Shown: positions 11,201-21,293 of the stretch, piece by piece
Position numbering within the stretch: position 1 is the first letter of the stretch
Layout of the letters: each line of letters begins with the position of its first letter
Origin: Azolla caroliniana
Taxonomy: Eukaryota > Polypodiophyta
Reading direction: 5' to 3'
NCBI GenBank assembly: GCA_043228905.1
Contig: JBHGNT010000018.1
Coordinates: forward strand, 11,160,001-11,224,000
DNA length: 64,000 nucleotides
Notes under the pieces: model-generated
The model's input: the letters and a program-made list of their open reading frames with translations, nothing else
Told to the model about the DNA's origin: nothing
Database searches by the model: none
Translations under genes and position numbers: made by a program

Positions 11201-12259
11201 GTGTCGGACATCCTTCAACAGCAGCTTGCATCCGGTTGGTGTTGTCAACCACACGTCTCCTATGCCGACAATTCGGCATGTACCTTCATTCCCCATCCGG
11301 ACACAGCCGTGATCACCGACTGAGTAGGATGAGAAGCATTTCCGGTTCGAGGTAAGGTGGAATGACTCTCCAGAGTCGACCACCCAGGTCATCTCATCGC
11401 CGGCAAGGTTTAGCTCACTCTCCTCGGTGATGAGCATCAACTCTTCTTCACTTGCCGTGATTGCCGCCGTTCCCTTCCGGTCCGACCCCCTCCGGTCTTT
11501 ACCATTCCGGTCTGGTGTCCGCTTCGAATCGGTACCGTCGGTTTCCTTGTCTTTTCGGAAATGCCGACAGTTCTTCTGGAAGTGTCCTGGCTTGCCACAA
11601 TAGAAGCAAGTAGGCCTCCCCCTTGACTTTGACCGTGTCCCTGACTTTTCCCGGTTCTGGGGACTACGGTTCCTATGTCTTCCGCGTTCCGATTCGGTAA
11701 GGAGCGCTTTGGAGTCGGAGCTCGTATCCTTATCTTTCCGACGCGCCTCCTCATCTAGCAAGCTCGACTTCACTCTTGCTAGGGATAACTGTTTCCCTTT
11801 CGGCCTGGCGTTGCCCAAAGTGACAACCAACGTCTCCCAGCTATCCGGGAGGGAACCGAGCAAGAGTAGCGCTAGTACCTCATCAGCGAGAGGCACTTCC
11901 AATGAAGTTGCTTGGTGTATCAGCCCCTGGAAGGCATTCATGTGCTCCGCCATGCTGGAGCCATCTTGGTACCGGAGTCTTACTAGCTTCCGGAACACCG
12001 AAACCTGATTAACAACATTTTTGTTTTGAAACATAATGTCAATCTTCTCCCAGAGCTCATGAGCCTTGCTCTCTTCATTGAAGTTGTTGTATAGGCTCAT
12101 GTCGATGAAGCACCGTATGTACGCTGTTGTCTTCATGTGCATCACCTCCCATATCGTGGCGTTGATCTTGTCCGGCCTCTTGTCCCCGAACTAAACCGGC
12201 AACCAAAGATCTTTAACCACGAGCATGTCCCTCATCTTTGACTTCCATACTGAATAGTT
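8278..12259 (-). pseudogene. gag-pol of copia C1
   Basis: Ty1/copia polyprotein with order Gag, protease, integrase, RT, RNase H. Readable parts: Gag (HELWEKI, MAEHMNAFQGLIHQATS), zinc knuckle CFYCGKPGHFQKNC (about 11570-11615), protease WVVDSGESFHL (about 11365-11400; the usual VDSGAS has Glu for Ala), GAG-pre-integrase (LWHKRLCHMSEKGM), integrase (VRADNGGEY near 10620), RT with YVDDMLIVG near 9240-9265, and RNase H (STTEAEYMA). Defects: a TAG near 12192, a frameshift near 9975, and nonsense codons near 9148 (CAG to TAG), 8776 (CGA to TGA) and 8431 (TGG to TAG). A 726-residue stretch (9965-12145) is still open. Inactive but recently so. Confidence 0.9.
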
Positions 12260-12845
12260 CCCATCGAACTAACCGGAACGGTCCGGTCTTCTCTAAGGTC
12301 TTCACCGATCACCTTTTGCAACTCGCCCAAGGTGTCGTCAAAAGAGACCGCCTCCACGACACCGCTGATTTTTTCGTCGGGGGAGAGGACTCTGCATCCC
12401 CTGAGCCGCTCCTCCGCTCGCTTCCTCTACCGGCCCATGACGCCGGCTATAGTACAACCTCCATTTCCGGCGAACCAAAACTTCCTACCTACTGTACATG
12501 TGTGGGGTTCTTCCGGTACGTCCGGACTACCGCGGCCCCATGCCTTGATAGCCCTCTCTAAAAATCCCCTCGGTTGTTGTCGCCGAGGGTCTCGCGATTC
12601 CTCTCATGGTTCGGACATACAATCATGAGCTGGACGGAATGCCAACCGTCTTGGCTCTTAATGTGCGTGTACACCGAACCGTTGTCCATCACCTTCGTCT
12701 CCATGCATGCTGTCGTAATGTACGGTTCGCCGAGAATCACCGGGTGCGAGGATGTTTCCTGCACGAAGAAATGTTGATCTATCTCGACGTCACCGATCTT
12801 TACGCGTACATTCGAGCACGCACCATGAACTCCTCCGTAGCACGC
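12260..12845 (-). pseudogene. Element H: end of gag-pro and start of pol
   Basis: From 12845 down: the C-terminal half of the protease domain (QETSSHPVILGEPYI, then HSVQ and PNHERNRE), ending at TAG 12558-12560 within GGATTTTTAG. The pol frame continues in the -1 frame (FLERAIKAWG, CTIAGVMG), crosses one TAG and runs to the C1 junction (VVEAVSFDDT). Its upstream continuation is at 26449-26460 and 28544-28964, beyond the N1 and N2 insertions. The same overlap arrangement is kept in N1 and N3. Confidence 0.8.
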
Positions 12846-14461
12846 TGTCGTGAAGAAAACCGTCCCTTAGCGTAATCGGTGCATAGCGTGCGTGAACCGG
12901 CTCTTCACGCGTGCGCGCCCTTTAATGTATATAATAGAGAATTAGGTACAAAGGTATATCCTAGGTAGTTAGATTCGGTAGGTAGGAAGTTAATGAGGGA
13001 AACGGCTCCCTTCTTGAAGCTATAAAAGAGAGGGAGATGCGGGGAGAAGAGGGCATTATTATTTATTGAGGAGGACGAGGTGCTGTCGGACCGAAACCGA
13101 ACGCTTCTCCTCTGTTCGTTCTCCATCGCTCTTCTCTGCAGGTTTTCGGGAGGCTCGCGCTGCTTCGAGGAACGCCCGTGTGCTTCTGGCAGCACCTCCA
13201 TCCTATCCCCTTTCGTGCGCAGACGAGCAGGCATCGGCATCTGTTCGCCGGCCTGTTTGGTTGTAACCGCTCGCGTGCTCTATTGTTTATTTGTCATTCA
13301 TTAATATACAAACATTCGTGTCTCTCTGTCTCTGTGTCCATTCGTGTCTTCTGCGTTGACAGGGCCGTGTCCCTGTGTTTCTTTGCTCATACGTAACCGA
13401 GAGTCTCTCTCTTTCTCTTTCCCCTTCTATCACCTGCTCTTTCTTCTATCACCTGCTCTTCTCTGCAGGTTTTCGGGAGGCTCGCGCTGCTTCGAGGAAC
13501 GCCCGTTGTCGTGAAGAAAACTGTCCACAAGCGGAATCGGTGCACCGGAGCGTAGGAACCGGCTCTTCATGCATGTACGCCTTATGTTGTACATAGAAGA
13601 TCCTAGGTAGGTAGATTCGGTAGGTAGGAAGTTAATAGGAAACGGCTCCTTCGTTGCCTATAAAAGGAGGGAGACGAGGAGGGGGGGAAGAGAGCGCGGA
13701 TTCAGAGAGGACGAAGTGCTGTCGGGTTATCGGTCGAAGGCTTCTCTCTCTTCCATACTCCGTAGCTTCTTTCTGTGCAGGTTTTCGGGAGGCTCGCGCT
13801 GCTCTGAGGAATGCCCGAGTGCTTCCGGCAGCACCTCCAACCTACTCCTTTCTTTCTGAGCGTTTACGAACAGGCATCGACATCTGTTCGCCGGCCTGTT
13901 CGGTTGTAACCGACTTCGTGCTTCTTGTTGTTTGTCTCTGTTAATATATACATACATACCTTCGTGTCTCTCTGTGTCGGTTTCCCGCTCGCGTCTTTGT
14001 GTCGAAGGGTCGTGTCCCTATGGATCTACGCTCGCACGTAGTGGGTCCCTTCCCCTCTCCTTTCTCTCTTGCTCTTCGGTACAAGGCCCCCGAAGTCCCG
14101 CCTCATTCCATGCATCCGCGAGGAATACGTCGACACCGTGTGCTTCCGGCAGCACCTCCATCCTATCCCCTTTCGTGCGCAGACGAGCAGGCATCGACAT
14201 CTGTTCGCCTGCCTGTTCAGTTGTAACCGCTCACGTGCTCTGTTGTTTATTTGTCATTCATTAATATACAAACATTTGTGTCTCTCTGTCTCTGTGTCCA
14301 TTCATGTCTTCTGCGTTGACAGGGCCGTGTCCCTGTGTTTCTTTGCTCATACGTAACCGAGAGTCTCTCTCTTTCTCTTTCCCCTTCTATCACCTGCTCT
14401 TTGGTTCAAGACCCCGGTGGTCCCGCCTCGTTTCTCCACGCACGCGGGTAGTAACACGACA
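12846..14461 (+). repeat. 5' LTR of N1, partly duplicated and interrupted by a solo LTR
   Basis: Starts TGTCGTGAAGAAAACCGTCC and ends GTAACACGACA. It is 1616 bp against 656 bp for the 3' LTR (25793-26448). The excess is a 629-bp solo LTR with its 4-bp duplication, plus a second copy of about 320 bp of LTR sequence beginning at the motif CTCTGCAGGTTTTCGGGAGG (near 13453; first copy near 13135). The duplication junction has two tandem copies of CTTCTATCACCTGCTCTT. TATA box TATAAAAG is at 13021. Confidence 0.85.
13507..14135 (+). repeat. Solo LTR of the N3 subfamily
   Basis: TGTCGTGAAGAAAACTGTCC to ATACGTCGACA, closely similar to the N3 LTRs but in plus orientation, with no internal region. It is flanked on both sides by CCGT (13503-13506 and 14136-14139), a perfect 4-bp target duplication, and splits N1 LTR sequence that reads through in the 3' LTR. 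It arose by LTR-LTR recombination of a full element. Confidence 0.9.
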
Positions 14462-14465
14462 TCTT

Positions 14466-14484
14466 TGGTGAACCCGACGTGAAC
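14466..14484 (+). promoter_or_regulatory. Primer binding site of N1
   Basis: TGGTGAACCCGACGTGAAC, separated from the LTR end by TCT plus T. The same sequence occurs in H and N3. The tRNA used is not one I can name from this sequence. Confidence 0.85.
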
Positions 14485-15405
14485 AAGGCAGCAGAGGAGC
14501 AGAAGATGAGGAGTTCGAAGTACGGCTCCTGGAGAAATACGGGCTGGATGACGCGCTTCGGCTTTCGAAGTGGGGCTTCATGGAGTGGGTAGAGTTCCCC
14601 AACAAAGGAAGAAATGCGTCGGTACTCCTCCGGGAGTTTGAGGAACACTTTGCGTGCCTTTCGGCGCTCGATCGGACCGTTCTGGACACAAGTCGTGTCC
14701 TACTATTTGTCAAATCGGTTGACGCACGGGATCGGGAGCAAGTGGGCTCCTTACTGGAAACCGAAGACGGGCTAACGGCCGACTGGACCGCGGTAAACAG
14801 AGTCTGCGGCCGTTTTGACAAGCGGTGGGAGTGGGCTGATACAGGGGCGGGTCCTATCGCAGCAAGGAAGCTCGAACCGATACCACAGGCGCGAAGGGAA
14901 GAGACCCAGGAGTGGCTCGAAACTGATTCGGCTTCGACCGGCGTGGTCAGAGGCTCGTTCGGGGGAACAGCTTTGGAGGAGTTGACACGGGTGGTAAAGG
15001 ATCTCCAGATCGCCCAGGCTCAGAGGGAAGGCGGCGAACAGGCTCGTGACCGACGGCCTCCGGCAGGAAATAGGTGCATGTGGTGCGACGAGGTCGGCCA
15101 CATCCGGAAAGACTGCGGGGATTTTGCAGAGGCCTTGAGAAGCCGGGTAGTGTACCTGTGGGAAGGTCGGGTGCACGCCAACGATACCCGGAGGGCCCTG
15201 AACCGAAACGACGGGCGAGGAGGAATGAAAAGGCTGATGGAAGAGGCGGCGGCCCGGCACGCGGAGACCGTCCACTACTCGGCGTCAGCCGGTATTCGGG
15301 TCGGAGGCAGCGAGGCCCGGAAGGAGAGCAAAGCCAGGTTCTGGCCGACGATGCTGGAAGGCCTCGCCGGTGCCCGACTAAGGAAAGATGAGGTGGACCG
15401 CGCGG
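14485..15405 (+). pseudogene. N1 gag, first part (N-terminal deletion, cut by N3)
   Basis: Gag of the H/N group. After the leader (AAEEQKM) the frame jumps straight to EEFEVRLLEKYGLDD, so about 110-140 codons present in N3 are missing. Readable onward: ALDRTVLDTSRVLLFVKSVD, TADWTAVNRVCGRFDKR, then a CCHC zinc knuckle CMWCDEVGHIRKDC (about 15075-15117) for RNA binding, and HYSASAGIRVGG. It is interrupted at 15405 by N3; the open frame continuing past that point is antisense N3 LTR, not Gag. Coding resumes at 21294. Confidence 0.85.
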
Positions 15406-16040
15406 TGTCGAGGTACTCCTCGCGGATGCGTGGAATGAGGCGGGACCTCGGGGGTCTTGTACCGAAGAGCAAGAGAGAGAGGAGAAGGGAACCCACTACG
15501 TGCGAGCGTAGATTCACAGGGACACGGCCCTTCGACACAAAGACGCGAGTGGGACAGCGACACAGAGAGACACGAATGTATGTATGTATTAACAAAGACA
15601 AACAACAAGAACACGAAGTCGGTTACAACCGAACAGGCCGGCGAACAGATGCCGATGCCTGTTCGTAAACGCACAGAAAGAAAGGAGTAAGTTGGAGGTG
15701 CTGCCAGAAGCACTCGGGCATTCCTCAGAGCAGCGTGAGCCTCCCGAAACCTGCACAGAAGAAGCTATGGAGTTTGGAAGAGAGAGAAGCCTTCGGCCCA
15801 CAATCCGACAGCACTTCGTCCTCTCTTACTTCGCGATCCCTTCCTCCTCCTCGTCTCCCTCCTTTTATAGGCAAGAAGGGAGCCGTTTCCTATTAACTTC
15901 CTACCTACCGAATCTGCCTACCTAGGATCTTCCATGTCCCTAATTCTCTCCTATGTACAACACAAGGCGTTCGTGCATGAAGAGCCGGTTCCTATGCTCC
16001 GGCGCACCGATTCCGCTCGTGGACGGTTTTCTTCACGACA
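15406..16040 (-). repeat. 3' LTR of N3 (635 bp)
   Basis: Minus strand starts TGTCGTGAAGAAAACCGTCC and ends GAGTACCTCGACA. A TATAAAAGGAGGG promoter-like box lies near 15862-15876 (minus). Preceded on the coding side by the purine-rich complement of TCCGCCCCCAAC (16041-16052). Confidence 0.92.
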
Positions 16041-16113
16041 TCCGCCCCCAACTAACCGCGCATCCACTGGCATGCGCCAAATTGAGTTGGGACAGAGAAA
16101 ACCGGTCCAGCCT

Positions 16114-18312
16114 TTATTCCCCGCCCGTCGGTTCTTCTTCGGTTTCGGATCGCTCGTCGTCCCGGTCCAGGTTATCCGAATCCGGCTCGTCGTCGTGACG
16201 CTTCTTGAACGCTTTGATCCGCTTCCCAGCTACAGGTATCGCCATTCTCGTGCCGTCGAGTTCCGCCAGATGGTACGTCCCGTTGTTGTTGGTGCTTTGT
16301 ACCACGTAAGGCCCGAACCACCTTCTTGCGAACTTCCGTGTCGCTCGGTGCTGGTTGTCGAGGCTGCTGTCGTAGACTAGCACCCAGTCGCCTTCCTTGA
16401 CCTTCTTCGGTTGGAGCCGGTGCGTTCGGTCGAACCGGGATTTGTTCCTCATCCTTGCTTCCCGAAGCTTTCCCGCAGCCTGCTCCACGTCTTCCGGCCT
16501 TCGCTCGAGCTGACGTATGCGCGCCGCCAATAGTTCCTCCCGGCTCATCTCGTCTCTCCAGTCCATGGTTGCCCATGAGAAGATTGTACTTTCCATCGGC
16601 ATGATCGGCTTCTGCCCAAACATGAGCTCTGCCAACATGAATCCGGTTACCGAACTGTGCGTAGTTCGGTCAGCCCACAACGCGTAAGGCAGCAGCCGCG
16701 GCCAGTTCCCGACTTGACCTCCGCATGCCCGAACTAACGCCTTGACGATCGGTCCGTGTCCGCGCTCCACCTTTCCATTCGCCTCCGGATTGTATGCAGT
16801 GGTAAGCGAAACCATGCCGCCTTCGTCATCAAACCTCGCCCTCGAAAGCATGTCGGCCATGGCATTGTCCTTTCCGGAAATGTGCCGTATTTCCGGGTCC
16901 AAGGACTTGATGTACGCTATCCACCTGAGCATCGCCAGGTCCGGTGTCGCGCATCTGGAAATCATGCCGAGAATTGGCAGGCAATCCGTCTCGATAATCA
17001 CTTCTGTCCCGATCAAGTAGTCTTTGTCGGCCTTTACTGCCGAAACGATACCCCAGCTACAATCGGTTTTCATCGCGGAGATGGCTTCTACCTTTGCCGG
17101 AGATGGCTTCCGGCCATATGGTCCACATAGGTGTCCAACCACCAGGATTTCTGATTGCCCGAAGGCCGATTTCTCCCCGGAGAAGGTGAGCCTCACACCC
17201 TCTAGCCTTTGTAGCACCCTCTCGCAGTCGATGTGTGTTGCCACGAATCGCCGGCATCCGTCCGGCCCGAGTGTCTCGTCCTTCTCTTCCACCGGGCACC
17301 CCTTTATCGGGATATCGTCTAGAAACGGCATGGTGATGTCCGGGATGCAATCCCTCAGTACTTTGTTCATTGCATTCACCATGTGGGCCACCGAGTTGGT
17401 CCCTCCTTGTGGCAGGGTACACATTCGCACTAGGCCGAGGGGAGTTCGCATCGTCGTAATGTCTTTGCTCTCCACGGCTAGCTGGAACTGGTCGTACCCC
17501 GAGTACAGATCTCCAACCGAGTAAATCGACCTTCCGGCGAAGGCCTCCGCGAACTCGTCTATGGTCGGTCCGATTCCTGCGTTCCGAATGGTCACTCTGT
17601 TGACCGGCTGCAGGTCTTGAATGAAGCGCAATGTTCCGTTTTTCTTTGGTACGGTAAACCATCGGTTCGAGTATGGGGCACTTGACGGTTCGAGAATGCT
17701 CATATCGACTTTTTGCCTCAATAGCTCCATCAACTTCGGGATGTGAGCTCTCGGTACTAGAATCGGCTTGAGATTCCACGACACATGCGGTACCGTGAAT
17801 ATCACCATCAGCTCCACGATCGTCGGGTCTACGCACCCGATCTCTTCCGGTGAGAATGCGAAGGCTTTCCCGTGCCTTCCGAGCATCCTCCGAAACCGGT
17901 CTTCCTCCGCCGGCAGTAGGAACCCGCCCCCACCGATTTTGAGCTCCCGGAGCGTTCCGTCGGTGAAGGTGTGTTCTATGCAGACCGGATCTCGCAAACT
18001 GGGGTCCGACGCAACCCCTCTGATCCAGGACTCGCTGCCCTCCGGTAAGGGTGCCGCGACTGGCCTTACCTTCCGGTCCACAGTCTTGTACTTTGTGCTA
18101 ACTCGGGCCATCCGATCCGACCCGAGCCCTCGACTGAAGTTCGCGATGACTTCGTACATCTCTTTGGAACATACTGGTATCGTCCGGTCTTCGTTAAGGT
18201 CTTCTCCGGTTACCTCCCTCAGCATTCCCAAGGTGTCGTCGAAGGAGACCGCCTCCACGGCTCCGCTGATTTCCTCGTCTGGGCCGAGAACTCCGCACGC
18301 TCGAAGTCGCAC
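16114..18312 (-). pseudogene. N3 pol: open frame of 732 codons with two in-frame internal deletions
   Basis: Reading order: the linker after protease, RT (FTVPKKNGTLRF, YSVGDLYSGYDQF, catalytic PFLDDIPIKG, GEKSAFGQSEI), a fragment of RNase H (IIETDCLPILG), the integrase C-terminal part (LTTAYNPEANGKVERGHG, then GPYVVQ). Against N1, two blocks are missing: the RT thumb and first half of RNase H (between AMKTDC and WGIV), and the integrase zinc domain and most of the core (between GGMVS and LTTAYNP). Both deletions keep the frame. Loss of two integrase catalytic Asp residues means it cannot integrate itself, yet it is the youngest insertion, so other copies may have supplied enzymes. Upstream of 18312 the true pol start carries two stops. 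Confidence 0.85.
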
Positions 18313-18488
18313 TTCCGCCCTTGTCTTTTCTCAGCCAATGATGCCGACTATTATTTACCCTCCGTTGTTGGAGAAGCAAAACTTCCTACCTATCGTACAG
18401 GGTTCCTTCGGTTTCGGTTCTATCGTACAGTCGTGGGGTCTTTCCCGAGTGTCCGGGCTGTCTCGGCCCCATGCCTTGGCAGCCCTCT

Positions 18489-20615
18489 CTAAAAATCCTC
18501 CCGGTTCTCACCACCGAGGGATTCGCGGTTTCGCTCGTGGTTCGGCCGCACCGTCAGAAATTGGACCGAATGGCGCCCGTCCTGGCTTTTGACCCTCGCG
18601 TAGGCCGAACCGTTGTCCAGCACCTTGGTCTCCATTCGCGCCGCCGTGATGTATGGTTCCCCTAATATGACCGGGTGCGAGGATGTCTCCTGTACGAAGA
18701 AGTGTTGGTCAATCTCGACGTTGCCGGTCTTGACTCGCACATTCGGGCAGGCCCCATGCAGTTCCTCGGTGGCGCGAGTCGCCGCTCGTATCTTCCACCC
18801 GTGCTTGGTGTTGATCGGCCACTTTCCCTTCTTATAGAAGTCCATGGACATTAGGTTTATTTCCGAACCGTGGTCCACCAGTGCTACCACCGGTTCCTGA
18901 ACATCTCCGATCTTTACCGGGGTCTCCGTGGTCGCTCGGGCCCAGTGCGGCCTTGAATAGTGGCTCTCCGCCCACTCATCTTCCAGCGCCATGTTGTCGA
19001 TGTGCGTCGTCCGCACCTCCACCGGTCTTTCCGGTTCCGTCTCCGTCGACAGCCTCCTCCGTTTCACCAGGTCCACAATGGAGTCGTGGAACTCCTTCTT
19101 GGCGATCCCTAGCACCTCCCGTAATGACAGCTCCACTTTGCTGTCGAGGATCCGTTCTTCTAGGACCTTTCGTAGGTCCATGGTCCTTTCTATTTCCGTC
19201 CCCTGTCGGTATCCGTCCTTCTTGGGGTTATCTTGCGCGCCGGACCCACCGGCGTCATTCCGTCGTTGCCCGAATCGGGTCTCGTACTGTTGTGAGGGCC
19301 CGGCTGCTTTGGCTTTCCCCACTCGTTTGTCTTCTACCAGAGCCTCGTAGTTCCGGCAGGCGGCTTCTACAAAGCACGTCTTCTCCTCGACCGGGTCGCT
19401 CCACCCGGTTATTTCGCGGACCCGTCTCTCAGCGCGGTCCGCTTCATCTTTCCTCAGCCGTGCGCCGGCGAGGCCTTCCAGCATTGCCGTCCAGAATCCG
19501 TCTTTGCTCTCCTTTCGGGCCTCGCTGCCCCCGACCCGAATGCCGGCCGACGCCGAGTAGTGGATGGCCTCCACGTGTCGGGTCGTTGCCTCTTCCATCA
19601 GTCTCTTCATACCTCCTCACCCGTCGTTCCGGTTCAGGGCCCTTCTGGTATCGCCGACGTGCACCCGACCTTCCCACAGGTACACCACCCGGTTCCTCAA
19701 CGCCTCTGCGAAATCGCCGCAGTCCTTCCGAATGTGGCCGACCTCGTCGCACCACATGCACCTGTTCCCTGCTACCGGCTGTCGGTCACGAGCCGTTTCG
19801 CCGCCTTCCCTTCGAGTCTGGGTGATCTGGAGATCCTTTATCGCCCGCGTCAACTCCTCCAGCGCTGCTCCTTCGGACGAGTCATTGACCATGCCGATCG
19901 GAGCCGACCCGGTTTCGAGCCACTCCCGGGCTTCTGCCCTTCGCCCTTGCGGTGCCGGTTCAAGCCTCCTTGCTGTGACAGAGCCCGCACCGGTCACCCC
20001 GTTGTCAGCCCATTCTCGCCGTTTGTCGAAACGGCCACAGACTCTCTTAACCGCAGCTCAGTCGGTCGTCAGCCCGTCTTCGGTTTCTAGCAAGGAGCCG
20101 ACTTGATCCCGGTCTCGCTCGTCCACCGACTTGACGAACAGTAGGACCCGGCTCGTATCCAGAACGGTTCGGTCAAGCGCCGAAAGGCGCACAAAGCGTT
20201 CTTCGAACTCCCGGAGAAGTGCCGACGCGTTTCTTCCCTTGCCGGGGGACTCCACCCACTCCATGAAGTCCCGTTTCGAAAGCCGGAGCGTGTCGTCCAG
20301 CCCGTATTTTTCTAAGAGTCGACCTTCGAACTCCTCCCAGGTACGGTTCTCCGCCCGCACCTTGAGCACCTCCGCATGGATGCTCGGCATTGCCACTCGT
20401 GGGAACCCGGCAAGACGCCTCTCTTCCGGAATGTCCCGCATCAGCATTTCTGCCCCATAGGACGCCAAATACTTCGTGGCATCCTTTCCGCTGAACCGGC
20501 CGATCGTACCGACGACCGCCTCAATGGCTCTGTCGAGGGTGCCGGAGCCCTCGCGTGCGCTCAATATCCGATCCACTGCTGAAGGCATGGCGTCCGCAAG
20601 ATCCGACCCCTTCAT
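18489..20615 (-). pseudogene. N3 gag-pro (two nonsense codons)
   Basis: Gag plus aspartic protease in one frame from the ATG at 20615 (MKGSDLADAM) to TAG 18489-18491. Gag core: IHAEVLKVRAENRTWEEFEG and ALDRTVLDTSRVLLFVKSVD; zinc knuckle CMWCDEVGHIRKDC (about 19715-19760); protease with active-site signature ALVDHGSEINLMS (near 18860) and flap-like region GACPNVRVKTG; then QETSSHPVILGEPYI. In-frame TGA codons occur at 20058 (Trp TGG in relatives) and 19617 (Arg CGA in N1). The frame ends at GGATTTTTAG, where pol continues in the -1 frame. This is the fullest Gag of the family here and the best reference for annotating the others. Confidence 0.88.
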
Positions 20616-20637
20616 CTTCTGCTCTTCTGCCGCCTCC

Positions 20638-20655
20638 TTCACGTCGGGTTCACCA
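20638..20655 (-). promoter_or_regulatory. Primer binding site of N3
   Basis: Complement reads TGGTGAACCCGACGTGAA, four bases after the LTR end (TCTT spacer), identical to H and N1. Confidence 0.85.
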
Positions 20656-20658
20656 AGA

Positions 20659-21293
20659 TGTCGAGGTACTCCTCGCGGATGCGTGGAATGAGGCGGGACC
20701 TCGGGGGTCTTGTACCGAAGAGCAAGAGAGAGAGGAGAAGGGAACCCACTACGTGCGAGCGTAGATTCACCGGGACACGGCCCTTCGACACAAAGACGCG
20801 AGTGGGACAGCGACACAGAGAGACACGAATGTATGTATGTATTAACAAAGACAAACAACAAGAACACGAAGTCGGTTACAACCGAACAGGCCGGCGAACA
20901 GATGCCGATGCCTGTTCGTAAACGCACAGAAAGAAAGGAGTAAGTTGGAGGTGCTGCCAGAAGCACTCGGGCATTCCTCAGAGCAGCGTGAGCCTCCCGA
21001 AACCTGCACAGAAGAAGCTATGGAGTTTGGAAGAGAGAGAAGCCTTCGGCCCACAATCCGACAGCACTTCGTCCTCTCTTACTTCGCGATCCCTTCCTCC
21101 TCCTCGTCTCCCTCCTTTTATAGGCAAGAAGGGAGCCGTTTCCTATTAACTTCCTACCTACCGAATCTGCCTACCTAGGATCTTCCATGTCCCTAATTCT
21201 CTCCTATGTACAACACAAGGCGTTCGTGCATGAAGAGCCGGTTCCTATGCTCCGGTGCACCGATTCCGCTCGTGGACGGTTTTCTTCATGACA
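20659..21293 (-). repeat. 5' LTR of N3 (635 bp)
   Basis: Near-identical to 15406-16040. Visible differences include C for A in the CACCGGGACACGG stretch, a T/C in the TCCGGYGCACCG stretch and CATGACA for CACGACA at the end. The TATA-like box is repeated near 21115-21129 (minus). Confidence 0.92.

Larger units (their letters stand above)
7579..12259 (-). mobile_element. Ty1/copia element C1, 5'-truncated
   Basis: Minus-strand copia closely related to C4. It has its 3' LTR (7579-8267), purine tract and most of gag-pol. It stops abruptly within the first 20 codons of gag, so the gag start, primer site and 5' LTR are missing. At the break it abuts element H sequence, and H lacks about 390 bp between the two sides. 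A single deletion spanning the C1 5' end and neighbouring H explains both losses. Confidence 0.85.
15406..21293 (-). mobile_element. Ty3/gypsy element N3 (youngest copy, internally deleted)
   Basis: Minus-strand element nested in N1 gag. Two 635-bp LTRs differ at about three positions by eye, so insertion is recent. Flanks are GCGG (15402-15405) and ACGG (21294-21297), a 4-bp duplication with one change. Removing N3 restores the N1 gag frame exactly. It has gag-pro with two TGA codons and a pol frame lacking two blocks. This is the deepest nesting in the window: C3, cox1 fragment, H, N1, N3. Confidence 0.9.

Noticed and set aside
15406-15668. Continuation of the N1 gag frame into an Arg-rich tail
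   Set aside because: The frame runs into the antisense N3 LTR; the same peptide appears at the other N3 LTR (about 20661-20921). It is read-through, not Gag.
20659-20966. N-terminal extension of N3 gag into the LTR
   Set aside because: The open frame continues into LTR sequence upstream of the primer site. The ATG at 20615 after the primer site is the sensible start.
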